Below are positions 37,219 through 44,255 of a DNA stretch of 64,000 nucleotides, piece after piece. Below the pieces are notes generated by a model. The model ran no database searches and was not told where the DNA came from. It was given only the letters and a program-made list of their open reading frames with translations. The DNA is from Phreatobacter sp. (GTDB lineage Bacteria > Pseudomonadota > Alphaproteobacteria > Rhizobiales > Phreatobacteraceae). The DNA lies in the NCBI RefSeq assembly GCF_016793595.1, contig NZ_JAEULY010000004.1:496001-560000 (forward strand), written 5' to 3'. How positions within the stretch are numbered: the first letter of the stretch is position 1; each line of letters begins with the position of its first letter. The translations under genes and the position numbers were made by a program.

Positions 37219-37752
37219 CTATTGTTCGAGGATCAGGGCGTTCTGCGCGAATTCGACGCGGCGCAGGCGCGACAGGTAGCTCATGCCGAGCAGGTTGATG
37301 CCGAGCGCCCCTTCGGGCAGCACGACAGCGGCCACGGACGCGACCGTCAGCCCCTCCACCTCGAGGCGGGGGATGACGACGCGCTTGCCCATGACCCGGC
37401 CATTGGCGGTCTGCATGGCGGTATCCATGGTCTCGCCGGGGCGGACCAGGTGAAGATCGAGCGCGGTGCGCCAGGTCAGCGCCACCACGGTCGCGCCGGT
37501 GTCGACCAGCACGTCGAACGAACGGCCGTTGGCCCGCGCCCGGGCGCGGACATGGCCGTCGCGGTCGGCGGTGAGCCGCTTCGGCCCGAAGGGATTGGCG
37601 GTCGTCGGCGGCTCCGGCGTGGCGACGGCCGCGACCTCGGCGCGCTGCGGCATGGCGACCGCCAGCAGCGCGGTATAGGCCTCGGGCTTCGCCACGGCGA
37701 CGAGGCCGGCGGGCAGCATCAGCAGATAGAAGGCCCTGGGCAGCATGGGCAA
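37219..37752 (-). CDS. Membrane-anchored retropepsin-like aspartic protease
   Basis: 177 residues. An N-terminal hydrophobic segment (FYLLMLPAGLVAVA) is followed by a single clan AA protease domain with the catalytic FDVLVDTGATVVALT motif (about residue 80), GKRVVIPRLEVEGL and LGINLLGMSYLSRL. This is the TIGR02281 type, active as a dimer. It is encoded between the gp3.5 and prohead protease genes in the same direction, so it is probably co-expressed with the head genes, but it is not a core RcGTA component. Substrate unknown. Confidence 0.88.
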   Translation of the reverse strand: MPMLPRAFYLLMLPAGLVAVAKPEAYTALLAVAMPQRAEVAAVATPEPPTTANPFGPKRLTADRDGHVRARARANGRSFDVLVDTGATVVALTWRTALDLHLVRPGETMDTAMQTANGRVMGKRVVIPRLEVEGLTVASVAAVVLPEGALGINLLGMSYLSRLRRVEFAQNALILEQ

Positions 37753-37862
37753 GGCTCCGGTCCGTTGCCCAAGTCAGCCACGGATCGCCTTTGATATCGA
37801 TGAACCGACCTCCCTCTCCCTGAAGCATGGTGAACGGAACCTCGCCTTGATCGCGCACCCGC

Positions 37863-38066
37863 TCAATCCCGCCGGCCCGCCCGCTCGTTGAAGCGCGTCA
37901 GCTCGCGCACGAAGGCGTCGAAGCGGCGGTTGGCGGCGGCAAGCTCCCTCAGCGTCCAGACCAGCAGCCCGGTCGCGCTCGCCGCCCACATGAACAGCGC
38001 CAGCGCGGCGATGTCGGCCCGCTCCACGAAGGCGCGAACGACCGGCTCGGCCCCTTGCGGCAGCAT
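37863..38066 (-). CDS. GTA gp3.5-like small membrane protein
   Basis: 67 residues with AAAGGAGG five bases before the ATG. One transmembrane helix (IAALALFMWAASATGLLVW) is followed by a charged helix (RRFDAFVRELTRFNERA). Its position directly after the portal gene matches RcGTA gp3.5 (Rcc01685). Role in assembly not known. Confidence 0.75.
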   Translation of the reverse strand: MLPQGAEPVVRAFVERADIAALALFMWAASATGLLVWTLRELAAANRRFDAFVRELTRFNERAGRRD

Positions 38067-38090
38067 GGCGGCCTCCTTTCGCGTTCCGTC

Positions 38091-39248
38091 TCAGATCTCC
38101 GGCTTCTCGCGGGCATAGCCCACCGCCTCGCGCTTCTCGCCCTCGGTGAGGAAGGGCGCGCGCTCGACACGCCGCCACAGGCTCTCGCGCTCGGCATGGA
38201 GCGCGCCGATGGCATCCTCGTCGGGTGTCGCGGCCAGCCCCTCGCCCGGCGCCAGCCAGCCGATCAGCCCCCCCATCACCCGGCGCGCCAGCGGCAGGGC
38301 CGTGTCGCGGCAGAAGGCGCGGTTGGCCTCCTGGTAATTGGCATAGGTCGCGTCGCCGGGAATGCCGAGCACGATGGGCGGCACGCCGAAAGCGAGCGCG
38401 ATTTCGCGGGCGGCCCCGTGCTTCGCCTCCATGAAGTCCATGTCGCGCGGCGAGAGCGACAGCGCCTTCCAGTCGAGCCCGCCTTCCAGCAGCAGCGGCC
38501 GGCCGGCATTGCGGCTGCCCGAGAAGCCCTGCTCGAGCTCGGCCTTCAGCCGCTCGTACTGGTCCTCCGACAGCGTGCCGTCGCCACCGGAATAGACCAG
38601 CGCGCCCGAGGGTCGGGCGGCATTGTCCAGGAGCGCCTTGGTCCATTGCGTCGCGGCGTTGTGGATGTCGATGGCGGCGGCCGCAGCCTGGAGCGGCGCG
38701 AGGCCGAAATGGTCGTCGAAGGGATGCGGCAGGGTCAGGTGCAACACCGGCGGCGGCCCCTCACCGCCATCCTGCGCGAAGCGCACCGTGCGTCCTTCCA
38801 CCTCATAGTCCCAGGCCGCCGGCCTGCCGCCCGCGCCGGGCACGAGACGCATGCGGTCGGGCCGGAGCACGTGCAATTCGCGCAGCCGCCCGTCCAGCGC
38901 CACGGCCTCGACGAAGGCATTGCCGGTGAGCAGGAGATGCGTCACCAGAAGCTCCGTCAGGGCGACGCGGCCCTGCGCCTCGTTCGGTTGCTCGATCAGC
39001 AGCGCCGCCGGGTGGGCTGAAGCCTCCGCCCCATCGACTGTGAACTGGAACGGGATCTCGGCCACGGCCTGGGCGATGCGCGCCACGGCGCGCGCCGCCA
39101 CCGGGTTCCTCGCCAGCGCCTCGGCATGGAAGCGGCGGGGTTCGGGCGAGGACCACAGCGCCCGGCCGGGGCCGGACAGCGCCACCAGCGCGGCCGTGCG
39201 GGATCGTTTGGCGGACGGGGCGCCGAAAAGGGTCGAGAGAAAGGACAT
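38091..39248 (-). CDS. GTA gp3 portal protein
   Basis: 385 residues, HK97-type phage portal family (RcGTA Rcc01684). Typical stretches are MSFLSTLFGAPSAKRSR, ELLVTHLLLTGNAFVEAV, YEVEGRTVRFAQDG, LQAAAAAIDIHNAATQWTK and LAFGVPPIVLGIPGDATYAN. It forms the dodecameric DNA channel. A terminator hairpin lies about 20-55 bp upstream of its ATG, after the toxin-immunity pair C, so transcription from the terminase side would have to read through. Confidence 0.95.
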   Translation of the reverse strand: MSFLSTLFGAPSAKRSRTAALVALSGPGRALWSSPEPRRFHAEALARNPVAARAVARIAQAVAEIPFQFTVDGAEASAHPAALLIEQPNEAQGRVALTELLVTHLLLTGNAFVEAVALDGRLRELHVLRPDRMRLVPGAGGRPAAWDYEVEGRTVRFAQDGGEGPPPVLHLTLPHPFDDHFGLAPLQAAAAAIDIHNAATQWTKALLDNAARPSGALVYSGGDGTLSEDQYERLKAELEQGFSGSRNAGRPLLLEGGLDWKALSLSPRDMDFMEAKHGAAREIALAFGVPPIVLGIPGDATYANYQEANRAFCRDTALPLARRVMGGLIGWLAPGEGLAATPDEDAIGALHAERESLWRRVERAPFLTEGEKREAVGYAREKPEI

Positions 39249-39269
39249 CGGGAGCCTTCCGATTGCGGG

Positions 39270-39304
39270 AAAGAAAAAGGCCTCCGGACTGTCGTCCGAA
39301 GGCC
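39270..39304 (-). terminator. Rho-independent terminator before the portal gene
   Basis: Arms GGCCTCCGGAC (39279-39289) and GTCCGAAGGCC (39294-39304), one mismatch, loop TGTC, followed on the minus strand by TTTTTCTTTC. Confidence 0.85.
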
Positions 39305-39331
39305 CGGCAAGGCCGCCGCTTCAGGAGCGGA

Positions 39332-39709
39332 TCATTCGAGGCCGATCGTCACCTTGTCCGGCCATTTCGGATGACTGAACCAGATGCTGACCTTCGTCGT
39401 CGCGCCAGCCACCGGCATCTCGAAGACGACCGTGTCATCGACCTCCACCACGCGCACGGCGCGCGAGGGCGTTTCGATCTCCCCGCTGAACTTCGGAGGC
39501 GTGCCGGGGTCGATCTCATGGCGAAGACCCATGGTCACTTCGGTCGGTCCGTCCGGTTCGGGCAGGATGTGAAACAGCACACAGGATCGCGTGGCCCAGG
39601 CCTGAGCAGGATCGTCCTTCGCCGGCGGCTGCGGCGTATTGTCCCCGCCGGCCACATCCTCAAGATAGAGGATGGAATGTTCTGGTCTCACCAAGGCCTT
39701 GTGGATCAT
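39332..39709 (-). CDS. Immunity candidate C for the HNH-like toxin
   Basis: 125 residues from an ATG that overlaps the toxin C stop (TGATG). A longer in-frame reading upstream would lie inside the toxin gene. It is a paralogue of immunity candidate B: TMGLRHEIDPGTPPKFSG, VRVVEVDDTVVFEMPV and IWFSHPKWPDKVTIGLE. Likely a cytoplasmic beta-sandwich. It is followed by the terminator before the portal gene. Confidence 0.77.
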   Translation of the reverse strand: MIHKALVRPEHSILYLEDVAGGDNTPQPPAKDDPAQAWATRSCVLFHILPEPDGPTEVTMGLRHEIDPGTPPKFSGEIETPSRAVRVVEVDDTVVFEMPVAGATTKVSIWFSHPKWPDKVTIGLE

Positions 39710-40230
39710 CAATCGAGCCTCCGTCGCATCATTCGGATGTAACCGCCTTGCGTGGCGCTGCAATGGGCGCACTGAGGATGAATTTGCTGAGCGCTCCCGG
39801 AGAAGTTCCACCCAGTGTTCGGCTGATGATCACCACGGAATCCCCCTGATGGCGATCCCGGATCAAAAGTCCCGCAGGTGCTACAACCGTTGCGAAAGCC
39901 AAATGTATCGTTCAGGTCCCGTTCCGCCCGATTCAGCGAGCGACCGACCGGCGCAGGAAACGATTCGACCGCGAACGCTCCAGGACCGCCGATGCCCCAT
40001 CGCACAAGAAAGGCATGATGGGCATTGGCAGCGGCCTCGATGGCTTGCTGATGCAGGATCATCCCTTCGGTCGTGCGCGTAACACTCGTCGGCGGCTTCC
40101 ACGTCGGGTCTCGTCCTAGGACACGGGCGACTGCCGCATCTGCCCTGGCCTTTGCAAGGTCGAGCCGGATTCGTTGCGCCAGCGTCGCATGCGGCATCGG
40201 CGGCCGAGGCGAAGCCGGTCGCCGGATCAT
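39709..40230 (-). CDS. Toxin C: CxxC/DHQ/CxxCS HNH-like toxin body, cut from its leader by an amber codon
   Basis: 173 residues from the ATG at 40230. It is colinear with toxin B: Ala-rich helices (LDLAKARADAAVARVLG), then GCSTCGTFDPGSPSG, FRGDHQPNTGWNF and HPQCAHCSATQGGYIRM. The upstream leader frame (40234-40449) is in the same register and is separated only by one TAG (TAG GAG ATG). At the same place toxin B reads CGC GAA ATG. So this is either a nonsense mutation or a two-part arrangement with reinitiation at the ATG. Nuclease activity is inferred from the putative metal ligands. Confidence 0.75.
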   Translation of the reverse strand: MIRRPASPRPPMPHATLAQRIRLDLAKARADAAVARVLGRDPTWKPPTSVTRTTEGMILHQQAIEAAANAHHAFLVRWGIGGPGAFAVESFPAPVGRSLNRAERDLNDTFGFRNGCSTCGTFDPGSPSGGFRGDHQPNTGWNFSGSAQQIHPQCAHCSATQGGYIRMMRRRLD

Positions 40231-40233
40231 CTC

Positions 40234-40449
40234 CTACGGTTGGGTTCCCTCCCCGCTCGTCCATTGCCCACCATCCGGGCTGCCGGCCGGCACCCGCGGC
40301 TGGTCGGGATCGTAGCGCCACTCCAGCAGGAACTGGCGGGCGCTTCGAATCTCTCTGACGAATGCGACGTGCCGCCTGAGCAGCCGACGCGCATGCTCGA
40401 TATCCGCGCGGATTTCCTCCGCGAGGCGGTGAAAGGCCGCTTCGTACAT
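40234..40449 (-). CDS. Leader and head-motif part of toxin C
   Basis: 71 residues (ATG at 40449; the frame extends to 40485). A charged helical leader (MYEAAFHRLAEEIRADIEHA, RRLLRRHVAFVREIRSARQ) leads to WRYDPDQPRVPAG and GGQWTSGEGTQP, then TAG. The layout equals the first ~60 residues of toxin A1 although the leaders differ in sequence. It lies 51 bp after the terminase stop. Confidence 0.72.
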   Translation of the reverse strand: MYEAAFHRLAEEIRADIEHARRLLRRHVAFVREIRSARQFLLEWRYDPDQPRVPAGSPDGGQWTSGEGTQP

Positions 40450-40500
40450 GGTCAGATCCCGCGATGTCGTTGAATGTCCGGCCAATGCGGTCCGCGGGGA

Positions 40501-41784
40501 CTACAACCCCCTCACCCGCGCTTCCGTCTTCGGCCTCAGCGCCAGATGCGTCACCGCCCAGACCAGCGCGTCGAGCCGGTCGGGGCTCCGGCCCGACGAC
40601 AGGCCGTCCGGCCCGAAATCGGCAAGTTCGTCCTCCAGCGCCGGAAAGATTCCGGCATGCCGCACCCGGCCTTGCGCGTAGAGCGCCGCCACCGGCTCGG
40701 CCCGCAGGTGCTTCGACCGCACCGCCCTGACCGAGGTCACCGGCACGTCGGGCGCGACCTCGCCGATCACCGCGGCCACCATGTCGCCGCCCTGGTTCAC
40801 CTCCACCACCAGCGCATCGGCGGACAGCTTCCGATAGAGCGCCGCCGCGCGGTTCGCCCATTCATGCGGCTTGAAGCCCTGCACGCTCTCGTCGGCCAGC
40901 ATGAAGACCGTGCCGTCGCCATCGATGCCGGCCGCGACGATGCCGCAGGCATCCGCGCCCTTGCGGTGCGAGGCCGGCGGATCGACCGCCACGACGATGC
41001 GCTTCAGCGCCGGCGCGGCGGCCACCCGCCCCGCCTCGATCACCTCCCTTGAGAACAAGGCGCCCTCGCGGTCGTCGATCAGTTCGCCGTCCAGTTCCTG
41101 CCGGCCGAGCCGCGTGCCGCCATAGCGGGCGACCAGCGCCCTGACCAGGCCGGGGGCGAGGTTCGCCGCATTGGCCGATGTCGCCGAGCGCGTCACCACC
41201 GCATCGGGCTCGGCGAGCAGCCGGTGCATCAGCGGCGTCGCGCGCGGCGTCGTCGTCACCATGACGCGCGGGTGCTCGCCGAGCCGCAGCGAGAAGCTCA
41301 GCATGTCCCACGTCGCCTCCGCCTGAACCCATTTGCCGGTTTCGTCCGCCCAGGCGGCGTCGAATTGCGGCCCGCGCAGCGCCTCCGGGTCTTCCGAGGA
41401 GAACCCGTGCGCCACCGCGCCGTTCGGCCAGACGAGCCGGCGGCGCGAGGGCTCGAAACGCGGGCGCTCGGCCGGAAAGCCCGAGGCCCTGAGGCCCGAG
41501 ACGCCCTCCACCATGACCTCGCGCACCTGATCGATCGTCTCACCGACAAGGGCGATGCGGCCCGCCTGCGGGCCGAAACCGTCGCGGCCATGGACGATGC
41601 CGTGAACCCATTCGGCGCCCGCGCGGGTCTTGCCCGCGCCGCGTCCGCCGACAAAGGCCCAGACACGCCAGCGGCCGGGCGGCGGCATCTGTTCGCGCCG
41701 CGCGAAGGCCGGCCAGAAAGCCCTGAGCCTGACGATCTCGTCTTCAGCCAGCGCCGCCAGCGTCTCCGGCCTTGCCCGGCTCAA
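40501..41784 (-). CDS. GTA gp2 terminase large subunit
   Basis: About 427 residues; equivalent of RcGTA Rcc01683, the packaging ATPase/nuclease. Walker A is VGGRGAGKTRAGAEW, with the hydrophobic-acidic Walker B region in FDAAWADETGKW. The C-terminal nuclease has IVVAVDPPASH, LVVEVNQGGDM and RLDALVWAVTHL. The frame is open far upstream, but those codons overlap the small gene before it. I chose a TTG at 41784 near where family members begin; it lacks a clear ribosome binding site, so the N-terminus is uncertain by some tens of residues. Confidence 0.93.
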   Translation of the reverse strand: MSRARPETLAALAEDEIVRLRAFWPAFARREQMPPPGRWRVWAFVGGRGAGKTRAGAEWVHGIVHGRDGFGPQAGRIALVGETIDQVREVMVEGVSGLRASGFPAERPRFEPSRRRLVWPNGAVAHGFSSEDPEALRGPQFDAAWADETGKWVQAEATWDMLSFSLRLGEHPRVMVTTTPRATPLMHRLLAEPDAVVTRSATSANAANLAPGLVRALVARYGGTRLGRQELDGELIDDREGALFSREVIEAGRVAAAPALKRIVVAVDPPASHRKGADACGIVAAGIDGDGTVFMLADESVQGFKPHEWANRAAALYRKLSADALVVEVNQGGDMVAAVIGEVAPDVPVTSVRAVRSKHLRAEPVAALYAQGRVRHAGIFPALEDELADFGPDGLSSGRSPDRLDALVWAVTHLALRPKTEARVRGL

Positions 41785-42256
41785 GCTGCGCCGCAAGCGT
41801 TTCAGCCCAGGCTTCGGCGTCCACAGGCGCGGCGACGGCGGCAGCATGGGCATCTCCGGCATGGTCGCGCGCCGCCATCGCCTTGCGGTCGAGGGCGGCG
41901 AGCCTGTCGAGCGTTGCGGCCAGCGCGCCGAGGCGGCGGGCGGCCGTCGCGGAAGGTCCGCCGAGGCTCGCCTCGACATGTGCGATCTCGCGCTCGGCGG
42001 CGTCGTAGAGGCGGCGGACGAGGCGCGGGCGTTCGGGACAGTCGGCGAGCCCCGGACAGGGCTTGCCCAGATGCGTTTCGGCCAACGCCCCGACAGGCGG
42101 GGCCGGCGCGCGCGCCAGCGACGCGGGGCGGCCGGCTCTCGCCGGCGCGGCGGGAGCGGCCCGTTCGGGCGCGGCGGCGACAGCGCGGGATGAGGCGGCA
42201 CGGTCGGGCATTGCGCCGGCCGTCTCGGGCGCGGCGGAGCTGCGGGCGGTCGGCAA
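41744..42256 (-). CDS. GTA gp1-like small protein (putative small terminase)
   Basis: 170 residues from a TTG at 42256 that has GGAGG five bases upstream (an ATG 15 codons later lacks one). The N-terminal ~60 residues are Ala/Pro/Arg-rich; then LYDAAEREIAHVEASLGG and RRLGALAATLDRLAALDRK form helices typical of small DNA-binding packaging proteins. It is the first gene of the GTA cluster and overlaps the terminase start. Small-terminase function is inferred from position (RcGTA gp1). Confidence 0.75.
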   Translation of the reverse strand: MPTARSSAAPETAGAMPDRAASSRAVAAAPERAAPAAPARAGRPASLARAPAPPVGALAETHLGKPCPGLADCPERPRLVRRLYDAAEREIAHVEASLGGPSATAARRLGALAATLDRLAALDRKAMAARDHAGDAHAAAVAAPVDAEAWAETLAAQLEPGKAGDAGGAG

Positions 42257-42306
42257 GGCGGCCTCCGTCGAAGTCGTCGGAAAGGTGGTTCGGAGGGGCT
42301 GGAAAC

Positions 42307-42339
42307 AAAACGCCCGGCCGGGGTTTCCCCCGCCGGGCG
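42307..42339 (-). terminator. Rho-independent terminator after the phosphate transporter operon
   Basis: Arms CGCCCGGC (42311-42318) and GCCGGGCG (42332-42339), with a second inner pairing of the G/C-runs, then minus-strand TTTTGTTTCC. It separates pit transcription from the GTA cluster, whose own promoter should lie between here and 42256 or within the AT-richer 42340-42430 segment. Confidence 0.8.
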
Positions 42340-42437
42340 CAGTTGTTGAACATGCCTGAAACCTACCGAACCAGCGTTACGCTGTCAAGGCCTATTTTCC
42401 TTGTACAGGAATTTTTATCGATGACGTCAGGCGCGAT

Positions 42438-43451
42438 TCACCGCCCGGTGAGGAAGAAGCCCGAGGCGAGATAGGCGAGCGAGGCCATCAGCCCGGCCAT
42501 CGGCATGGTGATGATCCAGGCCCAGACGATGCCGCGCGCCACGCCCCAGCGCACCGCCGAGACGCGCCGCGCCGCGCCGACGCCGACAATGGCGCCGGTG
42601 ATCGTGTGGGTGGTCGACACCGGCACGCCGAAGCCGGTCGCCATGAACAGCGTGATCGCGCCGCCGGTCTCCGCGCAGAAACCCTGCTGCGGCGTCAGGC
42701 GGGTGATCTTCGAGCCCATCGTATGGACGATGCGCCAGCCGCCGCAGAGCGTGCCGAGGGCCATCGCCGCCTGGCACGAGATGACCACCCAGAACGGCAC
42801 CGAGAAGGTGCCGCCGAGATGGCCGTGCGAGAACAGCAGGACCGCGATGATGCCCATGGTCTTCTGGGCGTCATTGGCGCCGTGGCCGAGCGAATAGAGC
42901 GATGCCGAGACGAATTGCAGGATGCGGAAGGTGGAATCGACCTTGATCGGGGCGACCCGCACGAAGGCCCAGGAGACCAGCAGCACCAGAAGCAGGGCCA
43001 GCGCGAAGCCCACGGCCGGCGACAGGAAGATCGCGACGAAGGTCTTGCCGAGCCCCCAGAACACGATGCCGGAGAAGCCGACCTTGGTCAGCGCCGCGCC
43101 GACCAGCCCGCCGATCAGCGCATGCGACGAGGAGGAGGGAATGCCCGCCATCCAGGTGATGACGTTCCAGGCGATGGCGCCCGACAGCGCGCCGAAGATC
43201 ACGCGGTCGTCGACGATGGCCGGCAGGATGATGCCGGAGCCGACCGTCTGGGCGACATGCAGGCCAAAGAACAGGAAGGCGATGAAGTTGAAGAAGGCCG
43301 CCCAGAACACCGCCCATTTCGGCGCCAGCACCCGCGTCGAGACGATGGTGGCGATGGAGTTCGCAGCGTCGTGCAGGCCGTTCAGGAAATCGAACAGCAG
43401 CGCCACGGCGATGAGGAAGATCAGGGCGTAGGAGAAGGTGGCGAAATCCAC
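42438..43451 (-). CDS. pit: Low-affinity inorganic phosphate transporter (Pit family)
   Basis: 337 residues, about ten membrane helices. It has the two duplicated PHO4-family signatures: FDFLNGLHDAANSIATIVST near the N-terminus and SLGHGANDAQKTMGIIAVLL in the second half, plus GFCAETGGAITLFMATGFGV. It moves metal-phosphate with protons. It starts 15 bp after the DUF47 gene, a standard pair. Confidence 0.94.
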   Translation of the reverse strand: MDFATFSYALIFLIAVALLFDFLNGLHDAANSIATIVSTRVLAPKWAVFWAAFFNFIAFLFFGLHVAQTVGSGIILPAIVDDRVIFGALSGAIAWNVITWMAGIPSSSSHALIGGLVGAALTKVGFSGIVFWGLGKTFVAIFLSPAVGFALALLLVLLVSWAFVRVAPIKVDSTFRILQFVSASLYSLGHGANDAQKTMGIIAVLLFSHGHLGGTFSVPFWVVISCQAAMALGTLCGGWRIVHTMGSKITRLTPQQGFCAETGGAITLFMATGFGVPVSTTHTITGAIVGVGAARRVSAVRWGVARGIVWAWIITMPMAGLMASLAYLASGFFLTGR

Positions 43452-43466
43452 TGGGACCGCCCGGCG

Positions 43467-44111
43467 TCAGAGATGTTCGAGCACGATGCGGCCGGCGCGC
43501 TTGGCGACGTCCTCGAAGCGGTCGACGACCTTTTCGAGGTGATCGTAGATCTCCGCGCCGGCGATATAGGCCATGGTGTCCGAGGTCCGGTGGGCCCTGA
43601 ACAGCTCCTTCAGGCCCTGGTCGTGCAGTTCGTCGGACTTCTCCTCCATCGCGCCGATCTCGCGGGAGAGCATGCCGATATTGACCGCGTGCTTCTTGAT
43701 GTCGCGCAGCATGGGCAGGAGGTCGGCGACACGCTCGGAGGTCTGGACGATGACGAAGCCGAGCTCCTGCATGCAGGGCGCGAAGTCCTCCACCTCGAAC
43801 AGCGCGATGGTCTTCACGGTCTTCTGCATCTGGTCGATGGCATCGTCCATCGAGCCGATCAGTTCCTCGATGTCGCCGCGGTCGAAGGGGGTGATGAAGG
43901 TGCGCCCCACCGCCTGCATGACCTCGCCGGCGATCTCATCGGCGTGGTTCTCCTGACGCAGCACCTCGGCGCTGCCCGCCGCGACGCTCTGGCTGCCGTC
44001 GAGCAAACCCTTCAGGGCTCCCGCACCCGCCACCAATGTCGCCGCATGGGCCTCGAACAGGTCGAAGAACTTGTCTTCCCGGGGAAGGAGCTTGCGGAAC
44101 CAGCCGAGCAT
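43467..44111 (-). CDS. DUF47 PhoU-like regulator of the Pit transporter
   Basis: 214 residues, TIGR00153/DUF47 family, all helical. It starts MLGWFRKLLPREDKFFDLFE and contains ENHADEIAGEVMQAVGRTFI and PFDRGDIEELIGSMDDAIDQ, the metal-binding PhoU-like pattern. Proteins of this family are encoded with Pit transporters and modulate uptake or metal homeostasis. Confidence 0.93.
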   Translation of the reverse strand: MLGWFRKLLPREDKFFDLFEAHAATLVAGAGALKGLLDGSQSVAAGSAEVLRQENHADEIAGEVMQAVGRTFITPFDRGDIEELIGSMDDAIDQMQKTVKTIALFEVEDFAPCMQELGFVIVQTSERVADLLPMLRDIKKHAVNIGMLSREIGAMEEKSDELHDQGLKELFRAHRTSDTMAYIAGAEIYDHLEKVVDRFEDVAKRAGRIVLEHL

Positions 44112-44255
44112 GCGGGGTCTCTCCAGACCGTCACGAAGACGTCATGAAAGGCGATAGGCGTCCGAAATCGCGCTGTAAAGTGATGGCTGTCCGGCTTTGC
44201 ACAGGGAACAGGGCTCGCCAGTCCGCCCCTTCGGCCATCCCGCCCCCCGGGGGCT

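Noticed and set aside
30500..40500. Diversity-generating retroelement or retron as the source of toxin-tip variation
   Set aside because: No reverse transcriptase frame or template/variable repeat pair was seen; variation is explained by duplication and deletion.
17673..42256. Active temperate prophage
   Set aside because: No integrase, repressor, replication genes, att repeats or tRNA insertion site; gene order, short tape measure and TIM-barrel tip protein match an RcGTA-like element instead.
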